Origin: Blastomussa wellsi
Taxonomy: Eukaryota > Cnidaria > Anthozoa > Scleractinia > Plerogyridae
Length of the DNA stretch: 64,000 nucleotides
Direction: 5' to 3'
Assembly: GCA_947652115.1 (NCBI GenBank)
Contig: OX393561.1
Location: forward strand, 2,306,479-2,370,478
Shown here piece by piece: positions 30,301 to 40,679 of the stretch; positions within the stretch are counted from its first letter, which is position 1, and every line of letters begins with the position of its first letter. The notes under the pieces are model-generated. The model searched no databases, was not told where the DNA came from, and was given only the letters and a program-made list of their open reading frames with translations. The translations under genes were made by a program, and so were the position numbers.

Positions 30301-33300
30301 CTTAGCGCAAGATACACCAGAGCTGTGTTTTGTTCACCCTTTTGTACGGGTCAGAATGCTGGTGAATGACAAAGCGATCTGGGAAACTGTTGACCGGCCT
30401 TCCACACTAAAAGTCTGCGAAAAATCCTTCGCATCTTATGATCTAAGACCACGTCCAACAAAGGTCTGCTTACACGTATGGGCACCATCATCATGAGGCG
30501 ATGATGGAGGTGGATGTCGTCTGGAGCGAAAACGGCACTTCACTGGATGCCTGAGGGCAGGCGAAAGCGTGGGAGGCCCAAAAACACATGGCGACCCAGT
30601 ATTAAGACAGAAATGAGGAGCTTAAACCATAGCTGGAATATCATTCAAAACCTGGCAACCTCGTTCCCAGGGTCTCTCTCTTCCCGGCCCCTGGAGCGAG
30701 AGAGAAAGACCCTGGGACAGGCTGGTCACGTGTCTCCCAGATGACAAAAAAATCGTTAGAGGGAGGGGCGGCTCAGTATGAATTTTGTATATACTGAGAC
30801 TGCGGGTGCGCGGAAAGTGTTACCACCAAAAGAAACACAGTACGGCAAAATTGTTTCCGTTGGCAATCTGTTGTAAACGCCGAAAAATTTAATATATCGT
30901 TCGATAGCAGATATCCGTGATTAGGTCGTATGTTTCCTCGATGGACATTTTAAAAATTTCTTCAGGAAGGAGGAAGGCTTATCAGGAATTGCGAAAACCG
31001 CAATCAAGGTCAGTGTGCGGAAGGTCTTGACCTCGCAATGGCCACATCTACCATTCCTACCTCGTGAAAGACAATTTAAATAATTTCAAAGCAATCGGGG
31101 CCATGATCACCGATGTCAAAGTTGCTTTGAAAGGAGCGAAAGGTCGAAAAGATCTCACCGTCTCAGAAGAGCGCAGCGAGCGATGACAGAAATAGAAAGA
31201 GTCTTCGTTGTCTGAATTTTGCCGCCGCTGCCGATGAACAACGCGTTCGGCGTCCAATGTTCGACAGAAAATGAAGGGTAGGAAGGGAAATATGTTTATT
31301 TTGCCACAGTATTCGTTCGTCCACTCCGCTCGTTATACAATTTTCGTCTTCATGGCATGTTGTTTACAAAATTATGCACCTCATCTGACATTTTTCATTC
31401 AGTTGTCACCTATCGCGTTGCGTAAATATTCCGTTAGATGTATATTATTGTTTGGAAAAAGTCTGTTCCTTGTTTCCTACGTTTAATAGTGAACCGGCCG
31501 TTGGCAAAACAACTCGTGACACTCGTTGGCGAACGGTTATCGAAGAAGATAATCGTATTTCTATTTTGTATGTCTTCCTTCAAATTCGCTTTTTTTCTCC
31601 ACGTTTATAAATATAGTTGTGCTGAAATTTCATTCATTGGGCCTTCTAACCTGATCTACGATTAGAGCATCGAAAAATGACGGGATTCACATATTTTGTC
31701 GAGTATTAAAAAGGAAAGGACGAACATAAAATACGATCCACTTGAAGTATGCCATTGGTTGTACATAACATCCCAGCCACATAAATTGACTCAAGACAAT
31801 CACTTGCTAAACCTTTAGATTGATGTTTGAATATAAAATACTATTCGAGGACTTCAAAGATGCAACGATGGCGCTCGCGCGATTGTATCGCGTGCGATAC
31901 CCTCGCTTTGAAATAACGCGACAAATTTCCTGACATTAGAGGACCCCTCCCTAGAGTTCTCAATTGTCTAAGAGACACGTGACCAGCCTGTGCCAGGGTC
32001 TTTCTCTCTCGCTCCAGGGGGCGGGAAGAGAGAGACCCTGGGAACGAGGTTGAAAAGCTGGCAGATGTGGAAGTGTTTTGTTGTTGCCCTACATGTCAGT
32101 GGGCATAATGGGCAGTGATTGAGTCAGTTTCCATGCCATATATGGGTTGAGTTCTCTCCTCGTTTTGAACGTTCTTCTCCGGATTTTCCTCCATCCTCCA
32201 AAACAAACGTTTCTAAGTTTTAAATTGGATAGAGGACTCGCATGAAAACCTGCCGAGATGAAGCTGATGTGGGTTCCGCTTATATTATTATATATACTTC
32301 ACATCATTTAATATTGCTATTTATTTTATCACCACGCTGGATTAGGCGAAAGAAATGAAATGACGGTTGAACTTACCTGCTGTTCACCAATTTTTTTGCC
32401 AAAAGCTTCCCGCAAATGAGCATAAGGGAATGCCACATCAATGCATGCTTGCATCAATCTGAAGGTACAACAACAAGACCAAAAACACTTACACTAGAAC
32501 CCTCGTCAAAAGTGTTGGGGCGATTACGAAATTTATCCGCAATCCCTTTTTCTTTCTCAATGTTGATCTTCCCAGCATATTCACACATGCAATCCTTATC
32601 TGGCCACAAAGGGTTAAATATTGAAAGTGGAGACGGTATCTTTAAAAATATATGTTGCGATATTTATTAGTTTAAAGGGGTTCTGTCAAGGATGACAAAT
32701 CTTGGCTAACTTTTTCAAGTTCTTCAATTACAATCCTTCTCAATCTTCCTCAATCGAAGCCATCCATGTTTCGTCTCAGTTTATGGTTACCTTTCCAGTG
32801 AGGCAATTTTATACATTACCAAACCTGACCGGATTCATTCACAATGACTTAGCCCCTTTAAGCACAAAGTATCCTAAAGTACAGTTATCCGCGTTTTTAT
32901 CGCCTTTGAGTGAACGTTCCAGCTGCTATTGTCGAAGATTTTGTTTCTTCTTCAGATGAGCGCTGCAGTTCAACATTGATTACAGTGAGCATTCATGCCA
33001 GTTGTCATTTTGTTACTTAAAGGGGCTATGTCACGCTTTGCGTATTTTAAAAAAGTAGCCTAATTTTTTTCAAAATCGTCATTTATAATCCGTTTCAATC
33101 TTCGCCATCCTTAACAATCCTTGTTCCTTTTTGATTAGGATCACCTATTTGATGTTTTTCTACCTTAATAAACAATTATTTTAAGGTTTCCCACGTTTCA
33201 AATGTAATTTGGTTCGTCGCAAAAAATGACACAAAATGTCTTGACGAAGCTCCTTTAAGAATGTTTATTTGTTAAAACACAGTCATTCACAGCGCTGCTA

Positions 33301-36300
33301 CTCATGATGTATTAGCTTCTTTTCATATTGTTGTTTTTCAACTGAAGAAGAGGGGGGCTGTGATGCTACACGACTGAAACGAAGCGAGTCATACAACAGG
33401 TGCACAACAGGCTAATTAGATACAATATTTTATTTCTTTCCATGCAGGGACTTACCCGACAGGGCCTGCTGCAAGTACGAGCCTCTCCAGGTCCAAGCCG
33501 CTCATAAGAACATAAACACCTTTACCATCACCACCCATCACATTTGCAGCTAACATTTGACAACAAAAAATATCTTAAAAGACGCAAGGCCAGCGCAGCA
33601 AGACTTTTGGTGGGGTGGGAGGGGAGCGGCTGAAACAAGTTTTTTCTTCTTTTTTTTTTTTTTGGGGGGGGGGGGGGGGTTGGGTACCTTTCCTTTCTGC
33701 ATGAAAATAATTAATGAGAAAAGTCCTTAGATACAAATTAACATAAAAGTGCAACGCTACAAACGCAACTGATGATTTTTGGCATTTACAACAGCCTGTA
33801 GGAGGGTCCGGGTGCATGCATTTTAAGGCAGCCAAAAGCAAACGTAAAAACGTGGATATTAATACTCAAAATTTTTAACTTCAAAATGGATGTTTTTGGC
33901 ACAGTCACGGAGACGTCCTCTATTATGCTACGTTCATTGCTTAACGTACTTTGGGCGAAACGACCTGTTACCCACGGATCACACTACACTACTTTACAAT
34001 GGAACCCTACCAATCTCTTCTGTCTTCACCAATGGACCACAAAATGGGTTCCACTCCGTACAAGGATTGGCTAACTGGCACCAGTAATGTGCAGTGGAAA
34101 TGCCTTTCAGTTTATACCTTAAATGTTATATTATACACGTGTAGATAAGATTACTTTTGACATGTACAAGCAAGGCAGAAACTTAACTTTTTAGTCCACT
34201 AGCAAAGTCTTGCTAGTGACAATTTTTCCTACTAGAAAATGCTTTATGTAAAAATTAAAATTCTTATTGAAACTTTTGAAGTAATGATCTGAAAAGCCAA
34301 AATAATGTAACGTTTGTACACACTTTCTTTCAAATTTATTGACATGAAGCTCAATGCAAACAGCTTTCTTGAAAATGTTTGGAGACAGGGATGATTCTTC
34401 CTCAGATATGTTCGCTAGTGGATATTTATTTTTCACTTGCAAATCCCAAACAACACTCGCATTTTGCGAGTATTGATTTCGAGCCCTGATAGAAACATAA
34501 TAATATTAAGTACTATTACGACGCACATGTACAATGTACATCTCAGTTTTACATTTACATTTTACATTCTAAAGAACAACAACAACACAATCTTCACCTT
34601 AAAGTTTCAAAGTTTCTTTGGCGCATGAAATTAAATCACTCTTAGTAAAAATGGAACAAATTATCAATTAAATTTACCCCACTGTTTACTTCAAGGATGC
34701 CGGTCTATAAACTTGAGATTGACGTTGGTTAAGCTACCTGTTACTCAAAGACAGTGAGAATAGATTACCTGGAACTCTACAATCTTCAAACACCAGCTCA
34801 CAAGTATTAGATCCTCGCATTCCAAGTTTGTCCAGTTTAGGACTTGTCGAGAACCCTTCCATGCCCTAAATTTGGAGCAAAGGAATGTCAATGGCACTCA
34901 CACTTTTCTCTCCTGTGCTTGTCAATTTTTATCTGTAATTTACAGTAAATTTTGATTCCTTAGAGAATGGGTCATTCCTTTGGTTAGTCAGTGGATTTGT
35001 CTGGGGGTGGGTGGGTTGGTCAGTCGTTCAGTCAATGAAATAGATAGTACTTAACCTGTTTTATTTTGCTCAGTATTAATGATTCCTCTCTAGTTTTATT
35101 TTATCCTAAAATAAACATACTTAATAAAAGGGCATATAATTAGTTCACTATCTTTTTGCCCTTTCCTCTTCTTTTTTTCACTGTACTTATTATGTTAAAT
35201 CTATCGCATTCATACTGTTAAGTAGATAAATAAATAAAATAAATATAATTTACTACCTTAACCTACATTAATTTTTGTACATCCTGGAACAGTTACCTAT
35301 TAATTGACATTGACTACCTAGGAAATTTTCAGAAAGGTCACAAAGTGTACAGTTTTTCAACCTGTATTGTACATAAGTTAATGACTGACAGTTAACTGCC
35401 TGTTAAATTTGAATTACTGTGAGTGGGGGTTAGCACTCATCTCCATATGTCAAACTGACATTCCTCTTTCACTTCCAATTACATGAAGAGAATCTCGTTT
35501 CAGACCTAGTTTTATTATAAAAATAATTTCTTTCTCATAAAATTCTTTTTTCAAAGAAAAAGAACAATAATTTTTTCGGACTCTGAGAGTTGAACCCGGG
35601 TCAGCGATATCTCACTAATCACTACACCAACCGGGTGCTGGCTCCTAGAACCCAAATTTTTTAACTATATATACTGTAAGCATAAACATATACAAATTAT
35701 TGTGTCGCCCTAACTACCAGATGAAAACTAACTGCAAGCAAACGGGACTGGAACTAACCACAAGCAAACCAGAGTGGAACTAACCGCAGGCATAGTCAAT
35801 AGAGTAACCCTCCTCATGTAAGGATCACTATAGTGTCTGTCATTTTGACATATAGACCTCCTTATGTAAGGATCACTAAAGTGTCACTAAGGTGTAAATG
35901 TCATTTTGACATATGGAGATGAGAGTTAACCATGAGTGGGATGTACATGTACCTTTTCAATCAAAAAGCAAGTAATTCCATGCTGCGGGTTAGGATTGCT
36001 GGGGTCTGTTTTCGCATAAACCACCAGAACCTCGGCATCAGGGCCATTTGTAATCCACATCTTAGTTCCATTCAGCACATAGTAATCACCTAAAAGAGAA
36101 GACATGCATGGACATCACATCCCAACATCTTGAATGTACTGGATATTAAAGCAGCTTACATTTCAACAGTAGGTGAGCTTAAATGGTTTTAGTCTTGGTG
36201 TATCCATCTGAAAATCTCTAGTTCTTCATGAAGTTGACATCCTCAGTCAAAGATCTGTTATGGCGTCACTCGCATTTGATTGTTATGTAATTCAGCGTTC

Positions 36301-39300
36301 CCAGATGAATGCGTGCTTCACTTCTTATGCAATAAATAGAGTATTCAACATGGACATCTTGTCTCTTTCGCTCGGTGCATAGGAGTCAGTGGGTTAATTT
36401 CAATTATAGTGGTTACCGTAATAAAGTGTGTTGTTGTTGCTACATTACCCCCAAGATTAATTTTATTGAAATGATCAATAATGTAGCACTGGGATTAATT
36501 TTAATCCGTTGGATAATTACAGTGTATCCATACCTGTCTTTTCTGCCCTGATTTTCATAGAAACAACATCAGATCCTGCAGTTGTTTCACTCATGGCTAA
36601 AGCACCCATGTATTCACCACTTATTAACTGGGAAAAAAGAAAAAGAATTAGCACCTCTATCCTATTGCCAAATAAGACAATAAAATAAGGTAAGACACAG
36701 TAAGACAAAGAAGACAAAAGACAAAGAACGCAGCACATAAAAATACACTGCCACTCAAATGCAAGTGAGGGTCCCCTATACACCTTATTCCAAAATGGCT
36801 ACCATCTTAATATTCTTTCGTTGGTATTCAAATTAGCCCTTCCTGCCTCGTTTTAAAGATCAAAAATGAAAAGAATATTTTATCTTGAACGAGCAACAAG
36901 GGCCAATTTGTATGTGCATAAATCAGCGGCTATTTTGGAATAAGGTGTATACTTTTTTGAATTTTCGTGATGTGTGAATGGGCATTTTTTGCTTTGCATG
37001 AAGCGCGAATGAGGATTATTATTTTTTCCGTGATTCGTGAATCTGTATTTTTCTGTCCTTGGGAAATGGTTTTCTATTTTTTCATGATCCATGAAATATA
37101 CATTTACTTATGCATGATTTGTGAACCAACGACTTTTGCTGGGAATATTTTTCTTTACTTTTTAGCATCATTAAAGTTTGTAAATTACTTTACACCAAAC
37201 TAGATCTAAAAAGTATGCCATCTGCCAATTCGGATGGAGGACTGAGAACTAACCACAGCGACAATGAACCAGGAGGGCCTAGAATGTAGTCACTTTGATA
37301 TATAGGGCCTAGTTATCAGAAAAGGTCTCCAAAATTGGGCAGCCTAGATGAAAACTATTTGAAGGATAATAAACACAATCGCCTCCCCATTTGGCTCGGA
37401 AAAATGCTCGGATATTTGTCCTTGGACATTATCTGTTCCTTGAAACTCACAGTTTTTCTTGAGCTTTGCTTCTTGGAACAGATAATGTCCACAGAACCGA
37501 GCATCTTTCTGCACTAAATAGAGGCTATTGTTTACATAAAAATTAATAATTAATACAGTTCTTAAAAGACAACAACGAAGGTTGACAACAGTTTCTAATT
37601 TCTGTCTATCTACAGTAACTTTTATCTTTGTGCACATCCTTTGCCTTTCTGAGCGTTTTCCAAAATGAAATTACTGTGGCTGTTTAAAGCCAGTAGAAAA
37701 AAGTTACTTATGCCATAAGGGGATGAAGAAGACATGTTGCGCTCATTACAAAATAAAGGTAAAAGATTTTTTCAAAGGAACCTTTGGTAGATATTTGTCT
37801 TTTTGAGCTTCAGTGCCATTTCTCACGATTTGATTGACACACAGATTGGAATGTGCGCCATAACTTAATGCAATGGATCCAGAGAAGCGGCTCATTTCTT
37901 CAATAACAATGCAGTGGTCAAGATATCCAAGGCTAGAACCTCCATATTTTTCTGAAATTAAACAATATTAATACTGAAATTTAACAACACAAGGTACTAT
38001 AACATGACACAAAAACATACCCATTGTACTAGAAAATAATTGTAAGTTTACCACAAAATTTCACATTTCAGGTTCAAACAGGGCTGAAAATTCTTTTCAT
38101 GTAATTGCAAACAGCTTTTTGGAAGCTGAGATGAAACCTCAGCACTTCTAAACAAGCCGAAATTTTAACCCGGGCTGAAACTCACCATGAAATCAGGCTC
38201 TTATTGCCTTGTGGCACATAATTAAGGCCATCCCATCTTTCAGTACACTTCTCAGTCATATTTTTTCAGCAACCACTACCATTGACAGGAGAGGCCATCA
38301 AGTTTGCTCATATGTTTTCTAGGAGGTTTCCATGTGAGAATTCACATCTTTATTTGGGAGTACAGTACTTTGAGGTTTAATTAGTTTCCATTTATCTGTG
38401 TAAAGTTAGAACCATCACCAAAAACTCTGGCATTGGGTGGGCATTTATTAATTTAATAAATCTACAGTGATATCAAATTATTTTATTCTACTTGAACAAG
38501 AAAGTAAATCAATGCTTACAGACCTGGAGCGGTTATTCCTAGCAATCCTAATCCTCCAAGATTTTTCCAAAACTCCTGTAGGATGCAGTAGAACAACCAC
38601 AAAAACAAATAGTTAATGAAATACACTGATCAGACAAAAATCCAGCAAGATACTTAGACATCTTCATGACTAGCAACAGTACCTTCTATTTTTGTTTGAA
38701 CAGTGCACGTTTATCACTAAGGGGCTGTTTACATGGAGGTGGGGGACCCCAGGCAAGTGAGGTAGCCCGCCTAGGTGGGGTTGAAAAAAGGCGGTTACCT
38801 CACCTACCTGGCGTCCCTCACCTCCATGTAAACAGGGCCTAAAATTTAAAAATTCCATTTGTGTTCAACATGCCTGGGGGAGGTGGGAGGCTCCCATCTG
38901 AAACAGATGAGGATGCTAATCAGAAATTGTTAGGGGGGCATGGATTAAGCTTTTTTGATCCCTAAAAGATACCAAAGTATCAAAAATTGAAATTACATTC
39001 GTTTTTTCTTTGTATAACCATAAATGGGACATTTCTAGCTTAAAATATTGGTTTTGGGCTGGAAAATGCCAAGTGAGAGCAAAATCCATAAGCATTGCTG
39101 TCTCTTTCAGATGGGAGTACTTTCTCTCCAGTCAACATGCTGATGTTTGGTCTCAATATCACCCATCTATAAAACAGATGTCACTTGATTATATACAGTA
39201 CTGTAGCAGCTGCCATAAGCTTGTAATTCTACTGGTCCTCTAGCGTAGCAGTTGCTATTGTTTTGGGGTCTACTGGAATTGTTCCTGCAAAACACTCTTA

Positions 39301-40601
39301 CACTCACCCTTAATTGTGGAAAGTTATTTTCTTTGTCAATCTGGTCTGCATATGGAGCCAATTCCTTCTGAAAAAAGTTGTTCACGGTCTCCCTCAACTG
39401 CAAGAAACATTACTTTGTTGTTACAGTTTTGATTATATTTTGCTACATCAGCGTCATTGAGATATCACACCAACATCTGGAAAAAAGGGAAAACTCAACA
39501 ATTACAGAATTAAAAACTCCTTAAAGTGCCCATAATGTCAAAAAAAATTTTTCGCTCATCTAATTCTACATTTCACCAAATGAACTTCTGCAAAAAAAAA
39601 TTTTAGATTTGGATAAAACGCAATTTTTTTTACGAATTTTTACAAAGTTCAAAATTATATTTTCTTGCGGTCGACCCCTGCCGCTGATCACAAGAGTAAC
39701 GTGCTCAACATGACCACGTGACTGATATCTGTGACCTAGGTTCAGGAACCTTCCTTGACCTTTAGTGAAAAAATACACAGGTCGTGTGCGGGTCGTTTAC
39801 GATATTGGTAAGCTTTATTACGTGTCCTAAATGGAGACAACTATGAAGCAAAATTCTCACTTGTTTTCAAGTCAGATAAGTCACGACCCAAATCACGTGT
39901 TCCTGAACCTACGTCACGACTCACTTCAAACCGAGGAAAACTGGTGCGAATGGTGGACCAAAATGGCGGCAAATTTGAATGTCTTTAAAAAATTATAAAA
40001 AAATTGCGTTTAATCCAAATCGAAAATTTTTTTCGCAGAAGTTCATTAGGTGAAATGTAAAATTACATGAGCGAAAAACTAATTTTGACATTATGGGCAC
40101 TTTAACAAGCACCAGGGCCCCTGCATTCTACATTACATTCTGCGATTGTTGAATTTTCCTTTTTTTTCTACCTCTGACTTGTGACCTGTGACCTGGGACT
40201 TGTGTCCTGTGACCTGGGTTTTGTACTTGCCGTATTTACACTCAGAAAGGCCCATGCTCTGTGTCGTTGTAATTATTACATTATATGCATGTAGAGATAA
40301 TTAAATTAATTCTGGATAAATTAGCTAAGCCATAAAATGGAATGATTTAACTGGCTGATCAAAAATGTTCCAAAAATATAAAATTATTGTAAAACATTGC
40401 ATAATAGATCATTTGCGCAAGACACTACCGATGAATGTTACCTCATTGTGTTAATGAACCGACCTGTTTTTGTTCGTCTGTTATTCCTGATACAAAATCG
40501 TCAACATTCATGGAAAAATTTCTAATACCTAAACACCTAGAGCCTTGTAAAAGCGAATTTCTAAACAAATTTGTTCTTAAAATCCTTGTAAGAGCCGCCA
40601 T
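27397..40601 (-). CDS. IVD: Isovaleryl-CoA dehydrogenase, mitochondrial (12 exons)
   Basis: FAD enzyme of leucine breakdown that oxidises isovaleryl-CoA to 3-methylcrotonyl-CoA in the mitochondrial matrix. Exons in transcript order: 40464-40601, 39308-39397, 38524-38575, 37782-37951, 36534-36627, 35953-36089, 34769-34865, 33456-33549, 32377-32458, 29320-29424, 28353-28425, 27397-27530. All junctions are GT-AG with continuous frame, giving 421 codons. The ATG at 40601 opens an Arg-rich, acid-free leader ([15 protein letters not shown]) suited to mitochondrial import. Signatures: [47 protein letters not shown], whose Glu (about 281) is the IVD catalytic base; and [14 protein letters not shown] with [12 protein letters not shown]. 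Introns hold most of the mobile elements between 27.5 and 40 kb. No truncation seen. Confidence 0.95.
27912..28262. mobile_element. Inverted element with hammerhead ribozyme, in IVD intron 11
   Basis: About 350 bp. Two inverted arms share gtttgatcgtccgggtgagg, gtagtcctgagaaggactgt, and ctgacgtttcgacaa. Each arm carries a hammerhead-like core. It resembles two opposed terminal repeats of a Penelope-like or retrozyme-type element. Confidence 0.75.
27975..28024 (-). ncRNA. Hammerhead ribozyme candidate (left arm)
   Basis: On the minus strand: gact (stem I), ctgatga (core), a stem-loop opening tgac and closing gtc (stem II), gaaa, then c-gtc (minimal stem III, H17 = C), then agtc (stem I). All conserved core bases are present. 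Stem III is only 2 bp with no loop, so cleavage would probably need a dimer. The other arm (about 28130-28190, +) has tatgatgt in place of the core and is broken. Confidence 0.65.
28530..28770 (-). mobile_element. 5'-truncated LINE 3' end, second copy
   Basis: Shares ctttatttaaacacgg and aattcatcaggt with 26946-26992. The minus strand encodes a similar short C-terminus (LNQFKRL). In IVD intron 10. Confidence 0.6.
29138..29290. repeat. Truncated hAT-type repeat
   Basis: caggggtcgtactctg followed by repeated ttccatgactttccatgacc words, a pattern of hAT-derived MITEs. Only one end seen. Confidence 0.4.
29490..29790 (+). mobile_element. tRNA-derived SINE, interrupted
   Basis: tRNA-like head (gatgcagtggtgagagcac, cctcccaccaatg) and B box (gggttcgattct) are separated by an inserted stretch of about 125 bp (29540-29668). 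The body follows (cctcccacgcagacgtcttt). Confidence 0.5.
29905..29996 (-). repeat. Inverted copy of SINE body
   Basis: Reverse complement of 29697-29795 (agacgtccgtggggaaggaa, gtctgcgtgggaggct). Confidence 0.65.
30050..32110 (+). mobile_element. LINE remnant split by a MULE-like element
   Basis: Encodes [17 protein letters not shown] near 30090 and [19 protein letters not shown] near 30540, the conserved tail of RT proteins from several LINE clades. About 300 bp between them are unrelated. The end of the frame resumes after 32052 (KLADVEVF). Dead element. Confidence 0.6.
30656..32052. mobile_element. Non-autonomous MULE-like DNA transposon
   Basis: 1397 bp with inverted termini of about 83 bp, nearly identical: caacctcgttcccagggtct at the left, its complement at the right. 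Flanks are aaaacctgg (30647-30655) and aaaagctgg (32053-32061), a 9-bp target duplication with one mismatch, as for Mutator-like elements. No transposase recognised. Confidence 0.8.
32672..32861. mobile_element. MITE with TTAA ends, copy 1
   Basis: ttaaaggggttctgtcaag at the left, gacttagcccctttaa at the right; 190 bp. TTAA target suggests piggyBac-type mobilisation. Confidence 0.6.
33017..33258. mobile_element. MITE with TTAA ends, copy 2
   Basis: ttaaaggggctatgtcacg at the left, cttgacgaagctcctttaa at the right; 242 bp. Shares ttacaatcc/ttataatcc and tcaatctt words with copy 1. Confidence 0.6.
35429..35930. mobile_element. Foldback element in IVD intron 6
   Basis: gttagcactcatctccatat gtc and the inverted gacatatggagatgagagttaac about 500 bp apart. 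It contains the SINE-like piece at 35575 and a short direct repeat (atgtaaggatcacta) near 35818 and 35872. Confidence 0.6.
35575..35645 (-). mobile_element. tRNA-like SINE fragment
   Basis: Minus strand reads ggttggtgtagtgattagtg (A-box-like), then gacccgggttcaactctc (B-box-like). Too degenerate for a tRNA gene. Confidence 0.5.
36777..36951. mobile_element. Intact MITE, 175 bp (26804 family)
   Basis: tatacaccttattccaaaat at both ends in inverted order; inner arms agcccttcctgcctcg and cgagcaacaagggcc also pair. In IVD intron 4. Confidence 0.85.
37399..37509. repeat. Hairpin element in IVD intron 4
   Basis: atgctcgg...ggacattatctgttcc and its inverted copy ggaacagataatgtcc...ccgagcat. Confidence 0.65.
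38720..38840. mobile_element. Palindromic MITE in IVD intron 3
   Basis: ggggctgtttacatggaggt and its inverted copy acctccatgtaaacagggcc, with a G/C-rich palindromic centre. Confidence 0.75.
39202..39287 (+). repeat. Unclassified repeat, copy 2
   Basis: Matches 23777-23854 with a short insertion (tcctctagcg). Confidence 0.55.
39521..40105. mobile_element. MITE with TTAA ends in IVD intron 1
   Basis: 585 bp. ttaaagtgcccataatgtca and the inverted tgacattatgggcactttaa, extended inward by aacttctgc and gcgtttaatcc-type pairs. TTAA borders suggest piggyBac-type mobilisation. Confidence 0.8.
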
Positions 40602-40679
40602 GTTGAAACTTCGTTCGATTACCTGGTAAGTACTTGGTGTAGGCACGCACGTAATGGTCCTAACTTTCCCCAGGCTTCC
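40602..40679. promoter_or_regulatory. Bidirectional promoter region of IVD and UBXN8
   Basis: Only 78 bp separate the two divergent start codons. Both 5' UTRs and the core promoter must overlap here or within the first exons. No TATA box seen. Confidence 0.6.

Noticed and set aside
31057..31665. Several short frames inside the MULE-like element
   Set aside because: None resembles a transposase or any domain I know.
33340..33400. Hammerhead-like words (gctacacgactgaaacgaag)
   Set aside because: The ctganga core and paired stems could not be assembled.
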